Source: Neodiprion pinetum
Taxonomy: Eukaryota; Arthropoda; Insecta; Hymenoptera; Diprionidae
Length of the DNA stretch: 64,000 bases
Direction of reading: 5' to 3'
Assembly: GCF_021155775.2 (NCBI RefSeq)
Contig: NC_060236.1
Location: forward strand, 15,612,519-15,676,518
Position numbers and translations under genes: made by a program. Below, piece by piece: positions 10,043 to 19,432 of this stretch (its first letter is position 1; every line of letters begins with the position of its first letter). The notes beneath the pieces were generated by a model that was not told where the DNA came from, ran no database searches, and saw only the letters and a program-made list of their open reading frames with translations.

Positions 10043-10915
10043 CTATTTTGGCAAATATTGTCCATATGATCTATATACACGATTGCAACCTAGACAGTCT
10101 TTAATTAGAGGATTCGGTCCATCAACTATATAGCCGTCGGGTCCTGGTGTGTAATGTGTGCTACATCTGCGGAAACTTGCGATGATGTAGTCCATTTTCA
10201 TATTCTCTGGTAGTTTATCCCACGCATCATTGATGGAGTTTGATGCGAACGTGTAGATGAATTCTTTTGGTAAAAAAGCTGTATCCTCGGACATCATTGC
10301 CCTTAAACCGTCCAATTCTTTGTACAGACGGAAGGATTTCTCGAGGGAGCTGGTACACTCCTTCGAATACCAACTCCTTAGTCGCTGCACATTTTCAAAG
10401 GCGCAGTTGTATGCCGAGATGTATTCAGAGTTGTCATCATACCAAATTGAGCCTTCTGCTGCTGCTTGCTGGAAGTTATTCGCTGGAGAGTATCCATGGT
10501 TCAAGTCATGCCACGGTGCCGCTTCCATATACCTCAATTTTTCCAGTGCAGGGGGTATGATATGCAAATCTTCCATATTAATAACCCTCGTTGTACCATC
10601 GACGATCTCCGTCAGCCATGCTTTCTTCTCCGCCCTTTTGACGTATACGTAACACGCATTTCCAAGCATTTTTCTTACAATCTTCGTCACATCCTCGTGA
10701 GATTTGTTGCCCGCATTCCATGATATTCCGTGGTGATTGTGTGTCAACCATACATTGGTAGCTCTACATTCAAGTGGTAAGCTTGCCAAATCATAGGGTG
10801 GCTTGAAAATGATGTTATCCAGACCCGACCCGTTTACATTGATGACTGCAACTTCCTTGGGTACAAACTTCATGTTATGACCAATAAAACATTGCACGTC
10901 TAGGATCATCACCAT
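10043..10915 (-). CDS. Conserved element-associated protein, function unknown
   Basis: An uninterrupted 290-residue minus-strand frame begins MVMILDVQCF. Landmarks are a KPPYDLASLP motif, WLTHNHHGISWNAG, a hydrophobic CYVYVKRAEKKAWL strand-helix, a HDLNH segment, CAFENVQRLRSWY, and a Cys pair CLGCNRVY near the C-terminus. I recall proteins of this pattern being widespread in insect genomes beside mobile polymerase genes, but I cannot name a function. The N-terminal D-x-Q strand and following VFVKG-like strand suggest an RNase-H-like fold; this is a guess. The gene is intact while its polymerase neighbour is broken. It has its own TATA/initiator promoter. Confidence 0.75.
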   Translation of the reverse strand: MVMILDVQCFIGHNMKFVPKEVAVINVNGSGLDNIIFKPPYDLASLPLECRATNVWLTHNHHGISWNAGNKSHEDVTKIVRKMLGNACYVYVKRAEKKAWLTEIVDGTTRVINMEDLHIIPPALEKLRYMEAAPWHDLNHGYSPANNFQQAAAEGSIWYDDNSEYISAYNCAFENVQRLRSWYSKECTSSLEKSFRLYKELDGLRAMMSEDTAFLPKEFIYTFASNSINDAWDKLPENMKMDYIIASFRRCSTHYTPGPDGYIVDGPNPLIKDCLGCNRVYRSYGQYLPK

Positions 10916-10968
10916 GTTGAGGAGTGGGAATGTTGCGCTCGATTATACTGACGGATGGTATTTGGAAG

Positions 10969-11004
10969 ACTGACTATTCCATCTCAAGCACACCCGGTTT
11001 TATC
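10969..11004 (-). promoter_or_regulatory. Core promoter of the 290-residue protein
   Basis: On the minus strand GATAAAACC starts at 11004 and TCAGTC has its A at 10972, 31 bases from the TATA-like ATAAAA. The leader to the ATG at 10915 is about 56 nt. Confidence 0.6.
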
Positions 11005-11052
11005 CCCTCGCGGATGAATTTTGTGGAAGTAGAGGGGGATCCCATAGTTCAT

Positions 11053-11310
11053 TTATGGCACATAACTGCATGAAAATTCAAACTTGTTGAATTCCCCACC
11101 AAGGCATTTAATTTGCAGACGATTTTCCCCGGCCATGTTGCACATTTCAGTCAGCTGACTGGAATCTTGTTGTAGAACTCTTACGATTCTCGGTGGTGAG
11201 AAGACGTTGTATTCTCCATCGATCGTCGCTATAACACGTACCCCGAATTTTGTTTTGACCAGTCGTAACCCGATGACATCATACACTCCCCCAATTTCGA
11301 GTTCCGACAT
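11053..11310 (-). CDS. Small OB-fold-like protein (element A)
   Basis: This 85-residue protein starts at a true ATG (MSELEIGGVYDVIGL). Its pattern is G-x-x-Y-x-V, then TKFGVRVIATIDGEYNVFSPPRIV, an acidic helix, and a C-terminal LGGEFNKFEF. It resembles a family of short insect mobile-element proteins. The alternating beta pattern suggests an OB fold, perhaps single-stranded DNA binding for replication; this is inference. A clear homologue is at 14851-15159 in element B, on the opposite strand. A TATATAAAG box lies about 148 bp upstream at 11459. Confidence 0.7.
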   Translation of the reverse strand: MSELEIGGVYDVIGLRLVKTKFGVRVIATIDGEYNVFSPPRIVRVLQQDSSQLTEMCNMAGENRLQIKCLGGEFNKFEFSCSYVP

Positions 11311-11426
11311 CTTCTTGGTTGGCAGATCTCCAGGCGGCTGACGTGGTTAACTTTTGCTAGATCCATCGCGTTTCGAGGTTATTTTACAAGCGAGAACAAT
11401 TCACAATGAGAATACGATGAGAACAG

Positions 11427-11459
11427 AGTGACGATCACGATAGGCGTACGCTTTATATA
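11427..11459 (-). promoter_or_regulatory. TATA promoter of the small OB-fold-like gene
   Basis: TATATAAAG on the minus strand (11459-11451) is followed by a TCACT initiator-like motif with its A at 11429, giving a leader of about 120 nt to the ATG at 11310. Confidence 0.5.
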
Positions 11460-11599
11460 CCACCCACCCCCACTACAATTTTCCATTGGACAAGTCTCGA
11501 CACGCATTTTGTGCGGAGAATTTTTATGGGACCACCCCCATTGCCTATGTCCTATCCTATGAAAATAGCCATCTTGCAACAAACCGCGAGAATGATCGA

Positions 11600-11755
11600 C
11601 GGGCGGGAAGGGTGGGGGGGGTAGCGCCGCGGATTTAGGGGGGAACCAGGGGGAGCACCACCATTTTGTGGTCCAGAACCGGCCTCCCTCGGGCCGAGGG
11701 GGGAGCTAGGGGGGAGCGCCACCATTGAGTGGTCCAGAACCGGCGTAGCTCTACT
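11600..11755. repeat. GC-rich imperfect tandem repeat
   Basis: Two units of about 65 bp share GGGGGGA, GGGGGGAGCRCCACCATT and GTGGTCCAGAACCGGC. The G-runs stand out from the AT-rich surroundings. No coding signal is seen. Confidence 0.75.
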
Positions 11756-11881
11756 ACTTCTATCAAACTTAGCCATTGTAATTTAACATACTAGATCATG
11801 GGAGACGAGGTTCCATGATATCTCCATGATTTCGGTCGTTAATATTGTATCTATCGATTCTTGGTTGCATCGTGTGATGCC

Positions 11882-13424
11882 GATTTTGTGTGAATCATGG
11901 TCCACGGCTTAGAGTTGCGGTAAGCCGCCGTGTGACTGCATGATTTCAGTAATTAATAAATTTCGTGTTTGAGCGACCTCGTAACTGCCGAATAATCGAT
12001 TCTTTTGTATTTACGAATTTCCTGATTATTTATGAATTTCCATTAGTCTGCTTCTGTACTTTCTATCGTATTTTGAGCCCTATTGGCTTTATCTTTCGTT
12101 TCCTAATTTTTTGTAGTAATACTGTGCCATATATTTTATTTCTGTTATTGCTTATTATATTTTTATTTATTTCCTGCCTATTGTATCGTATATCGAGTTC
12201 CTTGGAGTATAACCGAGCATAGAATCAGTCTCTAAATACTACTGCACCTTTTTCCATTGCTATTGGCCATTCTATATTATTTTTTCTTGTTATTCTTTTC
12301 TCTGTATAATTTAAGTTCTGCGTATTTTGTGTGAATCATGGTCCATGGCTTAAAGTTGCGGTAAGCCGCCATATGACTGCATGATTTCAGTGATTATTAA
12401 TTTTCGTATATTCTTGATTCTTTTGTACTGCGGTGTATTTAGTGTATTTCTTTATTTTGTGAACTCTCCGAATTTCTCACTCTCTCATAATTTTTTATTC
12501 TCTGGTAATTTTGTATTCTCTCGAGAGTTATGTTTAAGAATTCATTGTTTAATTTTTCAGATCCGTAATTATTGTAAATTATCGATTCTATCGTTTATGA
12601 ATAACTCTACCGAAAATTATCTATCGTACTTGACAGTATATCTAGTTGATCGTTTACGCTACCGATTTTATAAATTGTTAATGAATGTCAATCTTTCGTA
12701 CTGGTTGGAATCTTTGGTAAATTCGTCGTATTCTCCCGTTATTATCTACCGAGCTATCTTTACTTTGTTTTCTACCGATTGCAATAAAGTTCTCACTCTT
12801 GTTTTTAATCAACAGAATAATAATTTTCGTAGCGTCATTTGCAACTTGGGTAAGATCACGTTGCTCAGTGACGTGTAGTTTTAAGTAAATTCTTGCATTA
12901 TATCGCTTCTCACGACCTACGCTCATTTTTCTCTGTTAACTACCATCTCTCGTTTCAAAGCTACCGTTTAATTCTATTCTACCGAAAATTTTGTGAACAA
13001 TTATTGCCTATTTTATTAACTACCGCTATCGATACCATTTCATTTGCCTGTCCTAACCCTGTAACCTACTCGACAATATATGACTGATTGACCTGTTCAT
13101 TTTTTCCTGACTTGAGTTATTCTTTATTTCATTATTTTCCTTAATTCTGTAATTATTGTTAGCTGCCTTGAATACCGCCACTCTACCAGTTCGTGTGGGT
13201 ACCTGAGCCTAGCCAGCCATACAACGGGTTCTCTAATTATTTTTCTCACTGTGTCGTGTTATTTTTGTTGATTCGTATTATTGTTTGAAAATCGACGCTA
13301 ACGTGTCTGGCGCCCAACATAATTGATTTTGTTATAGTTTAATGTTCTTAATAAGTGGAGAATAGCGCTAAAGTGTCAACGATAAGTCTGCATCTGATAG
13401 TGAGGGTAACAATTTAGCGTTACA
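11882..13424 (+). mobile_element. Long AT-rich LTR-like block
   Basis: The 3' part (13120-13424) is the direct copy of 3850-4151 and ends at the same TTACA. The upstream 1.2 kb is pyrimidine- and AT-rich and non-coding. It contains an 80-bp direct repeat (11882-11965 and 12323-12406) including GTGTGAATCATGGTCC and GTTGCGGTAAGCCGCC. The block is probably a long LTR whose left copy near 3850 is truncated. Unlike that copy, no primer-binding site follows; a GTAT microsatellite does. Confidence 0.55.
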
Positions 13425-14269
13425 GTATGTATGTATGTATGTACGTGCGTGATCAATTTTTTGTCCGACGATATCTCGAGAACGGGTACTTAGATTTTGA
13501 TGAACTTCATCTTAATCGACGCACCTCTTTCAGACTTAGACCTGATTAGATTTTGGCTGTGATTGGTTTAGTAGTTTTTGAATAATTTAAAAAGCCAAAA
13601 TCACAAAAATAAAATAAAAATGGTGTTATCTTCGCAACAGACACACGGATTTGCATGAAAATTGGTATCCGAAGGGATTTGGGGTCGCTGACCACATTTC
13701 TGAAGTCACATTTGCAAAATAAAGATTTCACGTAGTAAATATGCACGAAAAATATTAAAACATTCGCAGTTTGATGAAAATTGAAGAATTCATGTTCTTT
13801 GTGTCGCTGATTACGAATTATTACCTGCCCGGCTTTCGTTGCCCCCAAACGCTACACAAACCGGAATTCCATACAAGCGTAAAGAAAAACAGTGTTTGAT
13901 ACGCCAGGCCAAACTCGTTTCTTGCGCACTACTCGTCTGAAGGCCGCATGAAGCCGGGGCTAGTAGTATAACAAGGAGAGTTCTACACGCAGATTTCTGT
14001 TACCGACACTTACTGACATCCTCCCCAGACTCTAACCCTTTTTCCGCGATAACGTCACAGTTTGCCGTACCGACTTGAGGTAAAAAAACGTGCAACCTTA
14101 CCGACAGTTGTACCGGTCGACGCTCAAAAAATCGCACTGCTTTACTGACAGTTATTATCGGTCGAATGCCGAAATCGTGCTGCTTTCCCGACAATCTTAG
14201 CGACCTAAAGTCAAAGTCTGTAGTGCTCGCCTGCCAACGGTAGAGGGCGTGAACTTTTCTACCGACCTG
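13425..14269. other. Microsatellite, then unassigned DNA with repeated CCGAC motifs
   Basis: It starts with a short (GTAT)n run at 13424-13443. From about 14000 to 14270 the motif TACCGAC/ACTGAC recurs many times at irregular spacing. A segment at 13965 (AGTAGTATAACAAGGAG) begins with AG, as Polinton termini often do, but no inverted partner was found. No gene is seen. Confidence 0.45.
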
Positions 14270-14600
14270 GTGTAACATTAATCACTTCGAATTCTTTTCC
14301 CACGGTAGGACTGCTGATGTGTAACATCAACCACCTCACATTCCTTTTCCACGTTATCAACCACGCGACATTCCAAAATTAATGGTTTCGAGAATTGTTT
14401 TTTATATACTCGGATATCGATACGTTATCTTCGACGTGACATTCTTTCACCTCGAATTCTTTTTCCACGCTGGGAATACTGATGTGTAACATCAACCAAC
14501 ACACATTCTTTTCCCACGTTATTATCCACGTGACATTCGAAAATTAATGGTTCTGAGAATTGTTTCATTCACTTTCATGATATTAATCATGTGACATTCT
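14270..14600. repeat. Left terminal inverted repeat of Polinton element B
   Basis: This block is inverted and highly similar to 23165-23516. It consists of two tandem units about 166 bp apart, each holding ATTCTTTTCCCACG, CTGATGTGTAACATCAACC, CCACGTGACATTC and a TTAATGGTT core. Similarity fades outside about 14268, where both ends carry ACCTGG. Confidence 0.85.
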
Positions 14601-14696
14601 TTACCCCCCACCAAATTTCAAATGCAAGTGGAAAGTGGTATTATAAAATGTAGAACCGAAAACTTCAGCATCAGTCTGAAGCCGTACTTCTAGCAA

Positions 14697-14936
14697 ATGA
14701 AACATGCTCTGGAACAACAACATGAATTAAAGAAACGACTAGAACTGCTCGTCAAGATCATTGGAGAAGTAAAACATCTGCTGAAAATCAGATCTGACCA
14801 CAATCAACTCACAACAAAATTTGAGTACATACAACTCGGCAGTGACCAAGATGGACTTTTCAAAGTTGAACGAAGGCGCTCGCCTCGAGTCACTTCTGCC
14901 CTTGGAAAAGCTGTCGGACCTCGAATTATACTTTGA
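14697..14936 (+). CDS. Small charged coiled-coil ORF overlapping the OB-fold gene
   Basis: The ATG at 14697 opens a 79-codon frame beginning MKHALEQQHELKKRLELLV, a heptad-like helix, through about residue 40. From codon 52 it overlaps the OB-fold frame in another register, and that part is probably meaningless. A short helical ORF just inside the terminal repeat is plausible for such elements but I cannot identify it. Confidence 0.35.
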   Translation: MKHALEQQHELKKRLELLVKIIGEVKHLLKIRSDHNQLTTKFEYIQLGSDQDGLFKVERRRSPRVTSALGKAVGPRIIL

Positions 14937-15159
14937 ATACCGAGTCAGCGGCGTTCGTCGAGTAAAGACGTAGTTCGGTGATAAAGTGGTACTGGACTTG
15001 GAGGACTCTTTCACGATTTTTCCACCGAACCGGTTGACCAAAGCCCTCCTAAAAGATGATGATGTGTTCCAGAAGTTGACGACAGCCAGTAAGGACACAC
15101 GGTTGAGTCTACGCTATCTTGGTGGACCGTATAATCAACTTGAATTCATTAACGTATAA
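14851..15159 (+). pseudogene. Small OB-fold-like protein (element B), one stop
   Basis: The frame starts at ATG 14851 (MDFSKLNEGARLE) and ends at TAA 15157-15159, 102 residues. It matches the 85-residue protein of element A at the key positions: FG-x-[RK]-VV, DLEDSFTIFPPNR, a helical middle, and LRYLGGPYNQLEF at the end. Codon 41 is TAG (14971-14973). Location beside the left terminal repeat and opposite orientation to the capsid block suggest early, replication-linked expression. Confidence 0.75.
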
Positions 15160-15394
15160 TCTAAGTATCACATGCACATATCCAGTATCTTGTAGTAGTC
15201 TTACGTTCAATTTAAAAAGATTGAAATTATAAGTATTTTTTGTTTTACATCAAGCCATCCTGTGTACCTTTAACCCTACATACGTTTTATACCTTGTAAT
15301 TGTAACTAAAATTAAGTCTTGAAATCCAAGAAAATGTTACTCCGAACACCAATAAGCAACGATGCACGGTTGCAAGCTGCGTTTGCGCCTTGTA

Positions 15395-15625
15395 ACTGTA
15401 ATGTGAACTCTGCGATGAATTTTGAACGGGTTCAGTCAAGACCAAAGTGCAGAGTCGACCGATAGCTGCGGTAGTATACATTCAAAGCCAAGAATCTGCG
15501 GTGTTGGGTTACTATCGCTCTCGGAATACAAAACATAACTCGGTTTGAGTACAGCTCGGTCAAGGATGGAGAGCAAGGTTGAATCTCACATAAGTTTCGT
15601 ATTAAAAATAAAATTCTCTCTTAAA
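15395..15625 (+). repeat. Inverted copy of the polB 5' region
   Basis: 15395-15545 is the reverse complement of about 23020-23160, including GAACGGGTTCAGTCAAG, TGCGGTAGTATACATTCA and TGTTGGGTTACTATC. At 15569 an ATG opens a short frame whose first four residues, MESK, equal those of the polB copy starting at 22907. The frame stops after about 20 codons and the truncated capsid gene begins beyond. So the left side once carried an inverted duplicate of the polB promoter and start. Confidence 0.7.
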
Positions 15626-15712
15626 AGCTAAGGTGAAGGTGTAAAATTAATTCATGTATATTTTTAAAGAAACAGTTTTATTGAGTACAATTTTTTGGGC
15701 TACAGTTGACAA

Positions 15713-16141
15713 TTACTTCACAATGATGATACAATAATTGTATTGAACAGTATCGTAACCAGAATGATATATTCGCCAAGTCTGACCAGGGTGCAGGAAA
15801 GCGTAACCCTTCATGAGACTTGTCAAGCCAACGTTCTTGCTTCTATCAATCTCAACTGCATTAATTTCGTAGCGAATTTCTTCAAACAAATGACAGATCG
15901 CGTTGTTTACGAGCTGTGTGTTCACAGTAGCTGTACCATCAGGTTTGAGGAGTCGTCCATGGATACTTACCGAACTTTTGCTGGGTAATATGCATAAATC
16001 CTGATGCTGAAGGGTGATTCGAATTTCATCGCTGTTGTTGAAAGTTGACGAGGCGTAAGGTTTGTGAGTGTGAATCTCGTAATGCGCAACGGATTTGTCA
16101 AAGACGACTGGTGTTTGAATGTTTAAGATTTCTTCCTCCAT
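15713..16141 (-). pseudogene. MCP: Polinton major capsid protein, N-terminal part
   Basis: The double-jelly-roll major capsid protein would form the particle shell. I start it at ATG 16141 (MEEEILNIQTPVVFD). Family landmarks in order are HYEIHTHKPYASSTFNNSDEI, ITLQHQDLCILPSKSS, VNNAICHLFEEIRYE and IDRSKNVGLTSLMKG. Similarity ends near GQT and an unrelated tail of about 25 codons leads to a stop at 15713. Family members are several hundred residues, so most of the protein, including the second jelly roll, has been deleted between here and the inverted polB remnant at 15395-15625. Confidence 0.85.
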
Positions 16142-16352
16142 GGTACGTAGCAGATAAAACAGCGAAATCGGATTTTTAGTTGTCGGAAATTCCTCTTCCA
16201 AAAGGTGTCAGTTTCAGACTCAGAGCTATCAGGAACTCCACGTTTCGAGGTGTTAACGGTTCGAGAATCGATCTATGACTGACTTGATCGGGGCATGCCG
16301 ACTTACTGATATACCCACTCTTTGACGGTCTGTTATATACAATTCCCATCGT

Positions 16353-17037
16353 TTATTGGGATTTGATATGTAGTCTCACAGTTATAACTTCTCCACGAAA
16401 ATTAACCAGGTCTCCGTCTTGATCCACTAACCGAAGCTGAACGTGATCCATGGTCCTGACGGTGATCGGAAGGTAAATGACGTGCGACGGTACTCACACG
16501 ATCTTATATCCTGGTGGGACAGTGGGGAAAACCTCGTGAATGGTGTGTACTTTATGTCCATTGAGGTAGGCGCCCGTTGTAATACTGCACATCACTCGCA
16601 ACGCGTTGACCTTGAGTGTAGTTACAGGCACGTCTGATTCGTGAGTTTTATCAACCTCCAATACACGTGGCGTGAATCCCAAACGTTGAGCAATGGAATC
16701 ATTCGACTCAAAGTCAATCGTGTGGTTGCATGTGATTTCGCTGCGTAATGTATTATTGTTGGGTTTGATGCTGAGCCTAACATCTGTATTTCTTAGCACG
16801 TTTTGAAGATACTTCTCTATGTGCTCGATTTTATAGCTGCTGGTTGGTATGGTGATCACTATCAGCTACGTAAATTTTATTGTGACCAACATCAACGTCG
16901 GGAATCGAATTAAAGGTTAACAATGCTACCAAGCCAAAAGCATAACTTTTATCACGAGCAAGTTTGATCGGTGGGAAATATTGTGCCTCGTGAATCGAAG
17001 AGGTTCCCGAAATCGTCAACGTTAACGACTCATCCAT
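16353..17037 (-). pseudogene. PEN: Polinton penton/minor capsid protein, broken
   Basis: The single-jelly-roll minor capsid (penton) protein would occupy capsid vertices. It starts at 17037 (MDESLTLTISGTSS) with EAQYFPPIKL and YAFGLVALLTFNSIPDVD. A frameshift near 16850 leads into ITIPTSSYKIEHIEKYL, LSIKPNNNTLRSEI, LGFTPRVLEVDKTHESD and CSITTGAYLNG. An in-frame TGA at 16494-16496 precedes the last part, containing LRLVDQDGDLVNFRGE, to TAA at 16353-16355. Total about 228 codons, near full length. It lies 30 bp downstream of the protease stop. Confidence 0.85.
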
Positions 17038-17067
17038 GACTGCGAGTGATAGACCAACTTTGATAAA

Positions 17068-17442
17068 TCATGCACCATGTTCATATAGCTCACCATCCAA
17101 AAATTTTAGACACAAGTGTCCGCATTCAAATGTATCATAATCCTGGTACCTTTCATGATTGTATTTAACATTACCAACGCCGAGGTATTTTATGAGGTCT
17201 GAGGGTGGTTGAAGGTTGCCGAAACTGTCAAAGTAATCGATATTAGTGTCGCGTTTCTTGTATGCAACTCAGTGTGTTCCCGGACCGTCTTTGTCGTCAA
17301 GGTTGATTATAGCTAACTCGTTTTTTCGTGGACCGTTTTTGGGCATTACGTTTCACATGAAAACACCACGGAAAAGCGGAACCTTGAAGATTTTTCCATA
17401 TTTCAACAAGACCCAATTAGTCAACGCTCGACGTGGTAGCAT
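17068..17442 (-). pseudogene. PRO: Adenovirus-type cysteine protease, two in-frame stops
   Basis: This capsid-maturation protease of the Ulp1/adenain fold is 124 codons from ATG 17442 to TGA 17068-17070. Visible are a PLFRGVFM segment, AIINLDDKDGPGTH with the catalytic His, DYFDSFGNLQPP with the Asp region, and CGHLCLKFL with the catalytic Cys. TGA codons interrupt after GVFM and immediately after the catalytic His, where the family has Trp. The start overlaps the end of the PLA2-protein gene by 22 bp in another frame, consistent with compact viral-style packing. Confidence 0.85.
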
Positions 17443-18236
17443 CGCATCAAGTGTTTTGAAAAATGGAGACCAAGACCTCTTTTGTTCGGTTCCATATGAA
17501 GCCCTTTGCCCAACGCGATAGCTTCCATAGTTTTGTTGTGTCGTTTGCTTTCTTCCAGTTCTCGTTTAGTAGCACTAGCATCGTTCACAGCCTTCGCTAT
17601 ACCTGCCGCACCACTGGCTGACGCGCCTGTAGCACTAAGTCCAGCGAAAATAGGAATCAGAAACGGTAGAAAACCACTGACTTTTGAAGCTACTGGTAGG
17701 ACGCGAGGTGTTCGCACTTTACATTTACCACCCGCTTTTTTAACGGCGTTTTCAGCTTCCTTCAGCTCAGATTCGATAGCTACTTTTGTATCGTTGCTGG
17801 GAACCATAGAACGTTTCACAGCATTCATACTTTTTCTCAAGGTCGCATTTTTTGATTTTCGAATTCCCATTCCAAGTTTTGATTTTACTTTCATTGTATT
17901 AGCTATTGCCCAAGCCGCTCCTTATTTATCCAAATTGGCGTCTGACGCGAAAACCCGTTTCCAAGCTTTCTCAGCTAACACTCTATCAGCCTCGTTTCTA
18001 ACTTCAAGATTCTCACGATTCTGGGAGTAAGCAATGTTGTGGTCCTTGCAAGCTGCATCGAGCAGATTAATTCCTGGATTATCCCGCGCGCGTCTCTTCG
18101 TTAATTTTGTACCAGGCCCACAGTACTGATAACCTGGTACATGCAATTTGACTGGAAGGCGGTTGATGATTTCAATAATCAGACCCTAGCCACGATGTTG
18201 CCGCTTGCTGCTTCGTTCACCTTTGTACACGATCAT
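17421..18236 (-). pseudogene. PLA2-domain capsid accessory protein with membrane-active tail
   Basis: One frame runs from ATG 18236 to a stop at 17421 (about 271 codons), with TAG at codon 17 (about 18186-18188) and a TAA near 17919-17921. The N-terminal domain resembles the parvovirus VP1-type phospholipase A2: calcium loop YCGPGTKL, then LLDAACKDHNIAY. The usual catalytic HD pair reads HN here. The second half has a basic region (GMGIRKSKNATLRKS) and a hydrophobic Gly/Ala-rich segment GFLPFLIPIFAGLSATGASA, like adenovirus pVI/pX-type membrane-lytic or core proteins. It is probably used in particle entry. It is transcribed leftward, ahead of protease and penton. Confidence 0.8.
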
Positions 18237-18246
18237 GTTCGTGCGT

Positions 18247-18283
18247 TGACTGAAAAAAAGTGCTTTAAAACGGGATATTTATA
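18247..18283 (-). promoter_or_regulatory. Core promoter of the PLA2-protein gene
   Basis: Minus-strand TATAAATA begins at 18283 and TTCAGTCA has its A at 18251, exactly 32 bases apart; the ATG at 18236 follows 15 nt later. The whole space between this ATG and the divergent ATPase ATG is only 63 bp. Confidence 0.75.
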
Positions 18284-18299
18284 GCAAATCCGATATGTT

Positions 18300-19004
18300 A
18301 TGTCCGAGATGCGGTTTGAGAAACAAGCTACACCTGATGAATTTTCACAAACTTCTGAGCAAAATGTCACAAGGCACAAACGGCACGGTGAATTACTTCT
18401 AAATAGTGTACGTGCAATATTCTGTGGAACGTCGAATTGTGGTAAAACTAATGCGTTGCTCACACTTATAACCCATCCCAACGGACTCAGATTCGAAAAT
18501 ATCTATATCTACTCAAAATCTCTCAACCAGCCGAAATATCAATTGTTGAAGCAATTGTTGGACAATGTTGAGAATATGGAGTACTCTGCGTTCACCGAGC
18601 ATGAGCAAGTGAATACACCGTAAGAAGCACGGCCCAACTCAATGATCATATTTGACGATGTAGCGTGCGAGAAGCAGGACAATATTAGAGTCTACTTTTG
18701 CATAGCTAGAAATTACGACGTTGACTGTTTCTATCTTTGTCAGACGTACGCTCGAATCCCCAAGCATCTCGTGCGCGACAACGTAAACTTACTCGTGTTA
18801 TTCAAACAAGACGACATGAACCTGAGACACGTATACAGCGACCATGTAAACACTGATATGTCTTACGCAGAGTTTGAAAGTGTGTGCTCCGCATGCTGGA
18901 ACGGTGCGAAGTACTGGTTTCTGGTGATCGACAAAGACAGTGAGCTCAACGAAGGACGATACAGGAAGGGATTCGATTTTTTTGTTAGCATGGAAAAGAA
19001 ATAA
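18300..19004 (+). pseudogene. ATP: Packaging ATPase (FtsK/HerA, A32-like), one stop
   Basis: This genome-packaging ATPase of the Polinton/poxvirus A32 type is 235 codons long, starting at ATG 18300 or 18309 (MRFEKQATPDEF). Walker A is GTSNCGKT, Walker B is SMIIFDDV, and a sensor-like segment FYLCQTYARIPKHLVRDN follows. The TAA at 18621-18623 lies between Walker A and B with the frame unchanged on both sides, so a single substitution disables it. It is divergent from the PLA2-protein gene, with 63 bp between start codons. Confidence 0.9.
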
Positions 19005-19383
19005 AATCTAACGTTTTCGAGCGAGAGACGCAGTAGCATTGCAGACTCAGTTGCGTTGTGATGGAGCTGGAACATTTCTAATGAAATGTAACAGTTTATA
19101 TCCTCTCGTAGGAACATGCCGGGGATCATTTAGATGAGTACAAAATTTATCCATGCAGCGTAGCCCGCCTTATGCGCTTGGCTTTCTTATCGGCAGCAGT
19201 GCTCAAATTACGCGATTATGCACTTCATATGCACTGTCGCCGAGCCCGGCGAGAGGCCGTGTGAGCAGTCTCAATGCTGCTTCCAGGCGTAACGCACGTC
19301 TAATTAAATATAATATAACGTTAACGCTTCATCTTACCATTTGTTGTTATCAATTATCACTCAATTCTCTGTTTGAATAAACA
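19005..19383. other. Intergenic region between ATPase and coiled-coil protein
   Basis: No gene is seen. The sequence is ordinary in composition and ends at the TATA box of the next gene. Confidence 0.4.
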
Positions 19384-19391
19384 TATAAATA
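19384..19391 (+). promoter_or_regulatory. TATA box before the coiled-coil protein gene
   Basis: TATAAATA lies 42 bp upstream of the ATG at 19433, which makes that ATG the likely start rather than the upstream in-frame codons around 19373. Confidence 0.6.
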
Positions 19392-19432
19392 CCTATATAA
19401 TCGTTGCGCAATATTTGCATGACAGCGTTAAC

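Noticed and set aside
13965..13982. AGTAGTATAACAAGGAG as the true left terminus of the Polinton
   Set aside because: It looks like a Polinton end but no inverted counterpart was found near 23.5 kb.
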